Assembly: GCA_021323635.1 (NCBI GenBank)
Contig: JAJPKQ010000022.1
Coordinates: 62,001-126,000, forward strand
From: a bacterium
GTDB lineage: Bacteria; Actinomycetota; Thermoleophilia; Solirubrobacterales; Solirubrobacteraceae
Direction: 5' to 3'
Length of the DNA stretch: 64,000 nucleotides
Part shown: one piece after another, positions 1 through 7,147 of the stretch
Layout: every line of letters starts with the position of its first letter
How positions within the stretch are numbered: position 1 is the first letter of the stretch
Translations under genes and position numbers: made by a program
Notes under the pieces: generated by a model
Told to the model about the DNA's origin: nothing
The model's database searches: none
Seen by the model: the letters and a program-made list of their open reading frames with translations, nothing else

Positions 1-129
1 GGCGATCCGTGCGCTGCGGTTTGCCGAGCGCACGCTTGCAAAGGTGGCGATCGCCAGGACGAGGGTCCCGAGCGCAGTCGCAAGCGAGGCGATCGTCGAC
101 CAAGCGCTCGCGCTGAGGGCGAGGGTCAT
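1..129 (-). CDS. Putative membrane-anchored protein, N-terminus only
   Basis: The gene runs off the left edge. The visible 43 residues begin MTLALSASAWSTIASLATAL and form one hydrophobic segment (about residues 12-31), followed by a basic stretch (SVRSANRSARIA). This fits a short N-terminal anchor before a cytoplasmic body. The ATG at 129 is supported by a TAGGAT hexamer 8 nt upstream on the same strand (138-143), the leaderless pattern seen repeatedly in this window. It diverges from the small gene at 215. Function unknown. Confidence 0.6.
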   Translation of the reverse strand, partial: MTLALSASAWSTIASLATALGTLVLAIATFASVRSANRSARIA

Positions 130-137
130 GGCATCAG

Positions 138-143
138 ATCCTA
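138..143 (-). promoter_or_regulatory. -10 hexamer TAGGAT, leaderless promoter
   Basis: TAGGAT on the minus strand ends 8 nt before the ATG at 129, so the transcript would start at or next to the start codon. No ribosome binding site is present. No convincing -35 element is visible. Confidence 0.45.
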
Positions 144-201
144 AGTGGCGGACCACGCCGAGGGCCCCTGCTCTGCTCGGGTGCCATCGATGCTGCTCAG
201 C

Positions 202-207
202 TAGGAT
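202..207 (+). promoter_or_regulatory. -10 hexamer TAGGAT, leaderless promoter
   Basis: TAGGAT ends 7 nt before the GTG at 215. It mirrors the divergent TAGGAT at 138-143, giving two back-to-back leaderless promoters. It is the main reason for choosing the GTG at 215 over the ATG at 44. Confidence 0.45.
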
Positions 208-214
208 CGCTGCC

Positions 215-430
215 GTGCGCAGAGTGATCGTGGAATGCACGCGCGGCGGGCGCTACTCGACGATCTGGCTGCCGTTCGGGTCGCTGAAGGCGATCCGGCT
301 CGGTCGCACGCGCATCCAGTACTGCCCGATACACCGTCGCTTTGAGCGCGTGCGCAAGGTCGATCCACGCTCGCTCTCCCGGCGGGCGCGCCGCCGTGCC
401 CAGGCGCTGCGCGACCTGCCGATCCCCTGA
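215..430 (+). CDS. Small basic protein of unknown function, 71 aa
   Basis: From GTG 215 the protein has a structured-looking core (VECTRGGRYSTIWLPFGSLK, then RLGRTRIQYCPIHRRF) and a basic tail. Two cysteines (C8, C37) and H40 are spaced like a compact cysteine/histidine fold, but no metal site is proven. The pattern (C-x-G, T-x-W-x-P, S-x-K-A-x-R-L-G, CP-x-x-R) resembles a short uncharacterised actinobacterial family known to me only as hypothetical. The reading frame stays open upstream to 44, but the added residues are low complexity and the -10 hexamer at 202-207 argues for 215. Real gene likely; function unknown. Confidence 0.6.
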   Translation: MRRVIVECTRGGRYSTIWLPFGSLKAIRLGRTRIQYCPIHRRFERVRKVDPRSLSRRARRRAQALRDLPIP

Positions 431-513
431 GCGGGGGCCGCCCGCCTCGCATCGCCGCCGGCCTCGCGGCGCTCTCCACCCGTGTCCGGAACCCCGGAGC
501 GATCGTTCGGGGC

Positions 514-519
514 TATGCT
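514..519 (+). promoter_or_regulatory. -10 hexamer TATGCT
   Basis: TATGCT ends 6 nt before the ATG at 526. A transcript starting near 525 would carry a leaderless 32-codon ORF and then the SHOCT membrane protein gene at 628. Confidence 0.4.
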
Positions 520-525
520 CGCTTC

Positions 526-624
526 ATGGCCATCAAGCGGCCTATGCGCCCTTGCATCAGCGCTGCAGGCAGAGCGGCCCGGCGGTTGGGTGTCGGGAGA
601 GGGAGCCGCGCGGGCGGGAGCTGA
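526..624 (+). CDS. Possible leaderless leader ORF, 32 codons
   Basis: The ORF begins MAIKRPMRPC and ends at a TGA (622-624), 3 nt before the GTG of the next gene (628). The ATG lies 6 nt after a TATGCT hexamer. The peptide is basic and low in complexity, so coding is not certain. Its value may be positional: a ribosome ending here would be delivered onto the start of the SHOCT gene. It could equally be a chance ORF in a 5' untranslated region. Confidence 0.25.
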   Translation: MAIKRPMRPCISAAGRAARRLGVGRGSRAGGS

Positions 625-627
625 GCG

Positions 628-1386
628 GTGGGCGAGGAGCAGACAGTTCGCGTGATCGTGGAGCGCCGGCGCCGCCGCAGCGGGGTCGGCAAGGCGCTCC
701 TCGCGATCCTCGTCGTCGCCTTCGCCGTCCACTACTGGTACGTCTCGCTGGCGCTGCTTGGCACCGCCGCACTCAGCGGGCTGCTGGTGCGCTCGCGAGG
801 CTCCAAGCGGCGTGGGATCGCAGCGAGCGGACCGCAGGATCCGTGGCTGAACGAGGTGGCGGTCGCGCTTGCGGAGCTTGACCTGAGCGAGGTCGCGCGC
901 AATACCGGCGCGCAGCTCGGGGGAGCGCCGGTGGAAGGCGACATCGGCCTCTCCGACCAGCGGATGACGATCTACGCCAACCTCTTTGCCAGCGACGCCC
1001 TCGCCCGGCAGGCGGAGATGGGCCTGCGCGCGCAGCCCCAGGTGCGCCAGTCAAGCGCGAACGGCCGCACCGCAATCGTCGCGGATGGGCGCATCCTCTA
1101 TGTGGCAAGCGCCAAGTCCGGCGTGGTGGACGAGTTTCGGCTCGAGGAAGTCAGGCGTGCGGTCGACCAGATCGCCCTGCCGCCCGCGCTCGCGAATCAA
1201 TCTGCCGCCCGCGCTCGCCCGCTCGGCGCCGCAGCGGCGCCCGCGCTCGCCGAAGCTCACCAGCAGCCCGCGGTCGCTCCTGACGCGCTCGAGCAGCTGC
1301 ATCGCCTCGGCGAGCTGAGGGAGCGTGGGCTGCTTACCGAGGAGGAGTTCGCCGCCAAGAAGGCTGAGCTGTTGCGACGCATCTGA
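628..1386 (+). CDS. Membrane protein with C-terminal SHOCT domain
   Basis: 252 aa. A basic N-terminus is followed by a hydrophobic region (about residues 19-56) that can form one or two membrane helices. A soluble middle part of unknown fold follows, then a C-terminal SHOCT domain at about 218-252 (LEQLHRLGELRERGLLTEEEF, then AAKKAELL). SHOCT domains are short helical modules at the ends of bacterial proteins and are thought to mediate oligomerisation or protein contacts. The GTG start at 628 has GGGAG at 616-620. The TrpB2 gene converges on it with only 35 bp between stops. Biological role unknown. Confidence 0.75.
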   Translation: MGEEQTVRVIVERRRRRSGVGKALLAILVVAFAVHYWYVSLALLGTAALSGLLVRSRGSKRRGIAASGPQDPWLNEVAVALAELDLSEVARNTGAQLGGAPVEGDIGLSDQRMTIYANLFASDALARQAEMGLRAQPQVRQSSANGRTAIVADGRILYVASAKSGVVDEFRLEEVRRAVDQIALPPALANQSAARARPLGAAAAPALAEAHQQPAVAPDALEQLHRLGELRERGLLTEEEFAAKKAELLRRI

Positions 1387-1421
1387 GCGCGCGCGGCGGG
1401 CTGCTGAGGCGTTATCGCCGC

Positions 1422-2786
1422 CTATCCCGCGATCGCCGGCGCCTCGGGGAGGTGGGAGAGCGCCTCGCGCAGCTGCGACTCGGAGAGCTCGAGGTCCGCG
1501 AGCTCGCCGGCGCGATAGGCCTGATAGGCGGACATGTCGAAGTGCCCGTGACCGGAGAGGCCGATCAGGATCACCGGTGCCTCCCCCGCCTCCTTTGCGG
1601 CCTCTGCAAGGTCGAATGCCGCGCGCAGCGCGTGCGCGGCCTCCGGGGCTGGGATGATGCCCTCGGCGCGTGCAAAGGCGATCGCCGCCGCAAACGCATC
1701 GGATTGGCGGATCGCGCTCGCCTCGACGATGCCCTCGTGCACGAGCTGGCAGAGGCTTGGCGCGTCGCCGTGATAGCGCAGCCCGCCTGCGTGCAGCGGC
1801 GGCGGGATGAAGTCGTGCCCGAGCGTATACATCGGCATCAGCGGCGTCATCCCCGCCGAGTCGCCGAAGTCATAGCGGTACTCGCCGCGGGTCAGCGTCG
1901 GGCAGGCTGAGGGCTCTGCGGCGATGTAGCGGGTGCTGCTCCCGGCGCGCATGTCGCGGCGGATGAAGGGGTAGGCGAGCCCTGCAAAGTTGGAGCCGCC
2001 CCCGACGCAGCCGACCACGACGTCCGGCATCTCGCCCGCCATCTCCAGCTGCTTGATCGCCTCCTGTCCGATCACCGTCTGGTGCAGGCAGACGTGGTTG
2101 AGCACCGAGCCCAGCGCGTAGTTGGTGTCCTCGGCGCCTGCCGCGATCTCAACCGCCTCGGAGATGGCGATCCCGAGGCTGCCGTCCGCGTGGGCGGCAT
2201 GCGCGCGCCCCGCCGCGGTGAGGCCGGTGGGGCTGCGGTGGACGCTCCCGCCCCACGCTTCGATCATCGCGCGCCGATAGGGCTTCTGGTCGAAGCTGAC
2301 GCCGACCATGAACACCTCGCATTGCAGCCCGAACAGCTGACAGGCGAGCGACAGCGCGGAGCCCCACTGCCCGGCCCCGGTCTCGGTCACGAGCCTGCGG
2401 ACGCCCGCTCTGCGGTTGTAGTAGGCCTGCGCGACAGCGCTGTTGGGCTTGTGCGAGCCCGCGGGCGAGACGCCCTCGTACTTGTAGTAGATGTGCGCGG
2501 GCGTATCGAGCGCGCGCTCCAGGCGGCGCGCGCGGTACAGCGGCGAGGGCCGCCAAAGCCGGTAGACCTCGCGGACCTGCTCGGGAATCTCGATCTCCGG
2601 CTCGCCTGAGACCTCCTGCATGATCAGCTCCATCGGGAACAGGGCGGAGAGGTCCTCCGGGCCTATGGGCTGCCCGGTGGCCGGATGCAGCGGCGGGTGG
2701 CTGTCCCCGGGAAGCTCAGGCAGCAGGTTGACCCAGTGGGTGGGAAGCTCGGACTCCGGCAGCACATACTTGACTTGATCAGACAT
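1422..2786 (-). CDS. trpB2: TrpB2-type tryptophan synthase beta chain
   Basis: PLP enzyme of 454 aa that condenses indole (or a related nucleophile) with serine. The PLP lysine lies in GSHKPNSA (K113), followed by ETGAGQWG (135-142) and the phosphate-binding GGGSN (262-266). The length, the long N-terminus and GAGQWG mark the TrpB2 branch, not classical TrpB1. No trpA is adjacent, which is common for TrpB2, so it may salvage indole or make tryptophan independently of TrpA. Start at ATG 2786 chosen because GGAGG lies just upstream; the frame is open to 2909 but the extra residues are not TrpB-like. The divergent MerR gene shares the 260-bp upstream region. Confidence 0.88.
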   Translation of the reverse strand: MSDQVKYVLPESELPTHWVNLLPELPGDSHPPLHPATGQPIGPEDLSALFPMELIMQEVSGEPEIEIPEQVREVYRLWRPSPLYRARRLERALDTPAHIYYKYEGVSPAGSHKPNSAVAQAYYNRRAGVRRLVTETGAGQWGSALSLACQLFGLQCEVFMVGVSFDQKPYRRAMIEAWGGSVHRSPTGLTAAGRAHAAHADGSLGIAISEAVEIAAGAEDTNYALGSVLNHVCLHQTVIGQEAIKQLEMAGEMPDVVVGCVGGGSNFAGLAYPFIRRDMRAGSSTRYIAAEPSACPTLTRGEYRYDFGDSAGMTPLMPMYTLGHDFIPPPLHAGGLRYHGDAPSLCQLVHEGIVEASAIRQSDAFAAAIAFARAEGIIPAPEAAHALRAAFDLAEAAKEAGEAPVILIGLSGHGHFDMSAYQAYRAGELADLELSESQLREALSHLPEAPAIAG

Positions 2787-2902
2787 TGCACCCTCCGTCA
2801 GGCATCGGCGATTGGCGCCAATCTTCGCACTCCACGCCGGCGCGTGCTCGCGGCGGCGTTGCGCGTGCGCGAGAGCTCTCAAGCACCGTGCCGGCATATG
2901 AT

Positions 2903-2922
2903 GTAACATCGACTTCTGTTAC
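2903..2922. promoter_or_regulatory. Inverted repeat GTAACA-N8-TGTTAC, candidate operator
   Basis: A perfect 6+6 inverted repeat with an 8-bp spacer lies between the divergent trpB2 (start 2786) and MerR-type gene (start 3047). The symmetry and size suit a dimeric regulator. The MerR-type protein is the obvious candidate ligand, but this is inference. Confidence 0.4.
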
Positions 2923-3046
2923 GTAGAATCGTGAATAGATCTCGGCAGACACCTGCGAGGACCTGCCGAGCGATCAAGCAGCGCAAACGGGCGACGACAA
3001 TGAGCAAAGCCGCTTCGCACCACTACCTCCGCGCGGTGGCATCGCT

Positions 3047-3988
3047 GTGAGCGAGACGCGAACAGCATCCGGCCGACCATCTCGATCACGGCGCGGTGCG
3101 CACATAGCGCGCGCTCAGGCGCAGGCGGCAGCACGGGGGCCGGCCGACGCGCACATGGCGCGCGCGCATGACGCGCAGGACCAGCTGCTGACGATCGAGG
3201 GCCTTGCGGCTCGCACCGGTATGACTGTGCGCAACATTCGCTCGCACCGCACCGCTGGCCTGCTGCCCGCTCCGATCGTGAGGGAGCGCGTCGGCTACTA
3301 CGGCCCTGAGCACGTCGCCCGGCTGCAGCTGATACGCGAGCTGCAGGACGAGGGCTTCAACCTGCGCGGCATCAAGCGACTGATCGAGCGCCAGCGCCTG
3401 GTCTCCTCGGAGCTGCTCAACATCAAGCAGGCGCTCGATGCCCCCGCAGGCGAGGAGCGGCCGCAGCTGTTCAGCCGTGAGGAGCTGCAGCGGCGCTTCC
3501 CCACCGAGCAGCCGCGCCGCGTGCTCGCGCAGGCTCTCTCGCTTGGCCTGCTGCACGAGGTCGACGACGAGCACTTCGAGGCGCCGACCCCGTCCCTGCT
3601 CGACATCGCCGAGCAGGTGGTGGCGGCCGGGGTGCCGATCGAGGATGTGCTTGCGGTCGTCGGCAAGGTCGTCGACCACTCTCGGGCCACCGGGCGGGTC
3701 TTTGTCGAGCTGTTCCTGCGCGACGTCTGGGGGCCGTTCGCCGCCCGCGGCTACCCGGAGGCGGAGGCGGAGGGCATCGCGCAGGCGATCGAGCGGCTGC
3801 GCCCGCAATCCTCGCGGGCCGTGCTTGCGATCTACGAGCTGGTGATGGCGCGCGAGATCGACAGGGCATTCGGTCGCGAGCTGGAGCGTGTGGCGGGAGG
3901 GCGAGGCGCCCGGCGTGGGCGCGGGCGCGCCGCAGGCACTCGTGGTCGTGATCGCCGCGCAGCGCGCGCGCGCAAGGACGGGGAGTGA
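3047..3988 (+). CDS. MerR-family transcriptional regulator
   Basis: 313 aa from GTG 3047. A disordered basic N-terminus (1-45) precedes a winged-helix MerR DNA-binding domain (about 47-115: LLTIEGLAARTGMTVRNIRS, then GLLPAP, GYYGPEHVARL, GFNLRGIKRLI). The C-terminal half (about 140-290) is a helical module of a kind seen in other actinobacterial MerR-like proteins. Its ligand is unknown and no cysteine metal site stands out. An ATG at 3155 is a plausible alternative start and would trim the disordered part. The downstream kinase gene overlaps or nearly abuts it, suggesting one transcript with ABC1 kinase and adenylate cyclase. Confidence 0.8.
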   Translation: MSETRTASGRPSRSRRGAHIARAQAQAAARGPADAHMARAHDAQDQLLTIEGLAARTGMTVRNIRSHRTAGLLPAPIVRERVGYYGPEHVARLQLIRELQDEGFNLRGIKRLIERQRLVSSELLNIKQALDAPAGEERPQLFSREELQRRFPTEQPRRVLAQALSLGLLHEVDDEHFEAPTPSLLDIAEQVVAAGVPIEDVLAVVGKVVDHSRATGRVFVELFLRDVWGPFAARGYPEAEAEGIAQAIERLRPQSSRAVLAIYELVMAREIDRAFGRELERVAGGRGARRGRGRAAGTRGRDRRAARARKDGE

Positions 3989-4104
3989 GCGTGAGCGCGA
4001 GCGTGCACTCCGGCGCTGCGGCGGGCTCGCACCCGCGCTCACCAGGGCGCGAGCGCCGGAGGGCTGAGCACCAAGGCGATCTTTGCACCCGGGAGGCGCG
4101 CGCG

Positions 4105-5550
4105 ATGATCGACGAGCGCGGCGAGCTCGAACGGGTGCGCGCCGATCTCGCACGCGAGGCCGAGCGGCTCGCGCGCCCGCGCATCTGGAGCGACACGATC
4201 GGCGCGATTGCAAAGTCCGCATGGCTGGGGGTGCGCTCGGTCGCTCCCGACGCCCCGCTGCTGCTGCTGCGGGCCGCCAACGGTGCAAGCGGGGTCCGCC
4301 TTGGCCCGAGCGACCTTGACGACGGCGCGCTGAGGGCGGCTGAGCGGCTGGTGCGGCGCGGCGGCCCTGCATACATCAAGCTCGGGCAGTTCATCGCCAG
4401 CGCCGATGGGATGCTCCCTGGCGACTGGGTCAGAGCCTTCGCTTGGTGCCGCGATGACGCGCCGCGCATCCCCTTCAGCCGCATCCGCTCGATACTCCGG
4501 CGCGAGGTCGGCCTCGCGGCCTTTGCGGAGATCGACACAGTGCCGCTGGCGGCCGGATCGATCGCGCAGGTGCACCGCGCGGTGCTGCAGGACGGTCGGA
4601 CGGTCGCCGTGAAGGTTCGCCGCCCGGGCGTGGCGGGGAGGCTGCGGTCGGAGATCGGCGCGCTGGCGCTAGCTGCGGCGGCGGCGGAGCGATTTCACAG
4701 CGGCCTTGCCGCCGCGAACCTGCCGGGGTTTGTGGAGCTCTTCGCCCAGCTCGCGCTGGAGGAGAGCGATCTGCGCCTGGAGGCGCTGAACCTGCGCGAC
4801 TGCGCAAGCGCCTTTGACGCCTGCGGGTTGGATTACGTCAAGGTCCCGGAGCCTCATCAGGAGCTCGTCAGCGAGCGGGTGCTTGTGACCGACTACATCG
4901 ACGGGGTCCCCTACGACCGTGCCGCAGAGCAGCTCGCCGACCCGGCGATCGGCGAGCGGCTGCTCTCGCTTGCCATCGGCGGCGTGCTGCGCTCCGCGCT
5001 GCTCCACGGCCTCTTTCATGGTGATCTGCACGCCGGGAACGTGCTGGTCCGCAGCGATGGCACCTTCGGTCTGGTGGACTTCGGCATCTGCGGTCGCTTC
5101 ACGCCGCAGCAGCGCAGCGCGATGGCCGGGTACCTGCTCGGGTTCGCACAGCGCGACGCGCTCGCGCAGGTCGGAGCGCTCCAGAGCTTCGGCGCGATCC
5201 AGAGCCCGAGCCGGCGCCTGCTCGATGAGCTGAGCGGCGAGCTGGAGCGCATCGAGCAGCGCAGCGGCGGCGACATCACCTTCGAGCGTCTTGGCGAGAG
5301 CGTCTCCGCGCAGCTCTCGGTGCTCGCGCGCAATGGCTTCAGAATGCCCAAGGAGCTGGTGCTCTTCTTCAAGAACCTCCTGTACCTCTCGAGCTTCGCG
5401 GCCGCGCTCGCACCCGATGCCGACCTCTTCCGCGCAATCGAGCGCGCGCTTGGCGGGATCGACCTGCCGCGTGAAGGCGGGCTCGCAGCGCTGATCGAGA
5501 GATCTGAGCCTGATCGTGCGCGCGGACAGGGAAGCCTGCCGGTTGCATAG
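4105..5550 (+). CDS. ABC1/UbiB-family atypical kinase
   Basis: 481 aa from ATG 4105. Diagnostic ABC1 motifs in order: the K-x-G-Q helix (YIKLGQFIAS; KLGQ 92-95), the alanine-rich nucleotide loop AAGSIAQVH (149-157), the VAVKV lysine (170), HGDLHAGN (306-313) and the DFG metal site (326-328). Members of this family act on quinone or isoprenoid lipid metabolism, mostly as ATPases. Start chosen by GGGAGG at 4091-4096; a GTG at 3985 overlapping the MerR stop would add 40 low-complexity residues and would imply translational coupling. Its 3' end overlaps the next gene by 35 nt. No ubiquinone genes are adjacent; a menaquinone-type methyltransferase lies 29 kb away. Confidence 0.85.
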   Translation: MIDERGELERVRADLAREAERLARPRIWSDTIGAIAKSAWLGVRSVAPDAPLLLLRAANGASGVRLGPSDLDDGALRAAERLVRRGGPAYIKLGQFIASADGMLPGDWVRAFAWCRDDAPRIPFSRIRSILRREVGLAAFAEIDTVPLAAGSIAQVHRAVLQDGRTVAVKVRRPGVAGRLRSEIGALALAAAAAERFHSGLAAANLPGFVELFAQLALEESDLRLEALNLRDCASAFDACGLDYVKVPEPHQELVSERVLVTDYIDGVPYDRAAEQLADPAIGERLLSLAIGGVLRSALLHGLFHGDLHAGNVLVRSDGTFGLVDFGICGRFTPQQRSAMAGYLLGFAQRDALAQVGALQSFGAIQSPSRRLLDELSGELERIEQRSGGDITFERLGESVSAQLSVLARNGFRMPKELVLFFKNLLYLSSFAAALAPDADLFRAIERALGGIDLPREGGLAALIERSEPDRARGQGSLPVA

Positions 5551-7144
5551 ACGCCTGAGGGGGGCGCGCGGCGCCCTGCGCAGCGGCTGGGAGGCGCTCA
5601 TAACGCATCCGTGGCTTGTCGGCGACAGCCAGACACCGGGAGGCGAGGTGTTCCGGCGCGCTCGGATCACGACTCTCCTGGCCGTGATCGCGGCAAATGC
5701 GGTGGGGGCGCTGGTCGTGCTCGTCTTCGCCGTCTGGGCGCTGCCAAAGCCCGCGCGCGTCATCAACCTCACGGTGACCCTCGAGAACGTCGCGCTCGCA
5801 GCCGTCTATCTGCCGCTCGCCCTCGCGCTCGGCACGCTGTGGGGAAGCAGGCGGCTGGCGCTCGGGCGCCACGGCGGACGCAGTTGGCTCGTGGCCGAGC
5901 GAGCGCCTGATGCGCAGGAGCGTAGGCTCGCCCTGCGCGGCCCCCTGGTGGTGATGGAGGCGCAGTCAGCGCTGTGGGGATTGGCTGTGGCCCTGTTCGT
6001 GGCGCTCGACGCGCGCTTCTCGTGGCTGCTGGCGCTCGGAGTGGGGATGACGATCGCGCTCGGCGGGCTCACGACCTCGGCAGCCGCGTATCTGCTCAGC
6101 GAGATGTCCTTGCGCCCTGTCGTCTCACGAGCGCTTGCCTCCCACGTGCCTGAGCGCCGGGCGGCGCCGGGCGTGGCAGCCCGCTGGCTGCTGGCCTGGA
6201 CGCTCGGTACAGCAGTGCCGATCGTCGGCCTGCTGCTGGTCGCGATCGTCGCGACCAGCCCGGTGCCGATCTCAAAGCAGACGCTGATCGTGACGGTGCT
6301 CGCGCTCTGCGCAATCGCGCTGGTGTTCGGGGCGCTGGTGATGCTGTTGGCCGCATACCTGACGGTCCATCCGATCGGCGCGCTGCGGCGCGCGCTCGCA
6401 CGCGTCCACCGCGGCGAGTTGGATGCGGAGATCGCCGTCTGGGACGCAACCGAGATCGGCCTGCTGCAGGCGGGGTTCAACGAAATGGTGGCAGGGCTTC
6501 GCGAACGTGAGCGGCTGCGTGACCTGTTTGGGCGGCAGGTCGGCGAGGAGGTCGCCCGTCAGGCGCTCGCCGAAGGGGTGCAGCTGGGGGGCGAGCGGCG
6601 CGAGCTGGCGATCCTCTTTGTCGATGTCGCCGGCTCGACCGAGCTTGCCGCCTCGCAGCCTCCGGAGGTGGTGGTCGCGACGCTGAACCGCTTCTTTGCC
6701 GAGGTCGTCGATGTCGTGAGCCTGCATTCAGGCTGGATCGACAAGTTTCCGGGCGATGCGGCGATGGCTGTCTTTGGCGCACCGCTCGCGCTGCAGCGCC
6801 CGGCAGAGCACGCGCTGCGGGCCGCGCGCGAGCTGAGGGAGCGCCTGCGCGAGCGCGTGCCTGATCTCGACGCCGGAATCGGGGTTGCGGCCGGGGAGGC
6901 GGTCGCCGGTCATGTGGGCAGCGAGCATCGCTTCGAGTACACCGTGATCGGCGATCCCGTGAACGAGGCATCCCGTCTCACCGATCTGGCCAAGCAGCGC
7001 GCGGAGCGTCTGCTCGCCTCCAGCGCGGCGGTCGCAGGAGCAGGCGCCGATGAGGCGACGCATTGGCAAATCGGCGAGGAGGTGCTGCTGCGCGGCCGTC
7101 CGCTGGCGACCCGCATCGCCTGGCCGCTTGACGGAGCAGCGTGA
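5516..7144 (+). CDS. Membrane adenylate cyclase, class III, with HAMP domain
   Basis: 542 aa. About six membrane helices (between residues 50 and 283), a HAMP linker (about 284-335), then a class III cyclase domain (about 360-510). Residues for ATP cyclisation are visible: metal aspartates D370 (FVDVAGST) and D414 (FPGDAAMAVFG), adenine-selecting K410 and D480, and transition-state N483 and R487 (GDPVNEASRL). This predicts cAMP, not cGMP. The layout matches mycobacterial Rv1318c-Rv1320c/Rv3645-type enzymes. It is third in the MerR-ABC1-cyclase array, starting at a GTG inside the kinase gene. A double GGDEF gene converges on it with 3 bp between stops. Confidence 0.88.
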   Translation: MRADREACRLHRRLRGARGALRSGWEALITHPWLVGDSQTPGGEVFRRARITTLLAVIAANAVGALVVLVFAVWALPKPARVINLTVTLENVALAAVYLPLALALGTLWGSRRLALGRHGGRSWLVAERAPDAQERRLALRGPLVVMEAQSALWGLAVALFVALDARFSWLLALGVGMTIALGGLTTSAAAYLLSEMSLRPVVSRALASHVPERRAAPGVAARWLLAWTLGTAVPIVGLLLVAIVATSPVPISKQTLIVTVLALCAIALVFGALVMLLAAYLTVHPIGALRRALARVHRGELDAEIAVWDATEIGLLQAGFNEMVAGLRERERLRDLFGRQVGEEVARQALAEGVQLGGERRELAILFVDVAGSTELAASQPPEVVVATLNRFFAEVVDVVSLHSGWIDKFPGDAAMAVFGAPLALQRPAEHALRAARELRERLRERVPDLDAGIGVAAGEAVAGHVGSEHRFEYTVIGDPVNEASRLTDLAKQRAERLLASSAAVAGAGADEATHWQIGEEVLLRGRPLATRIAWPLDGAA

Positions 7145-7147
7145 CGC

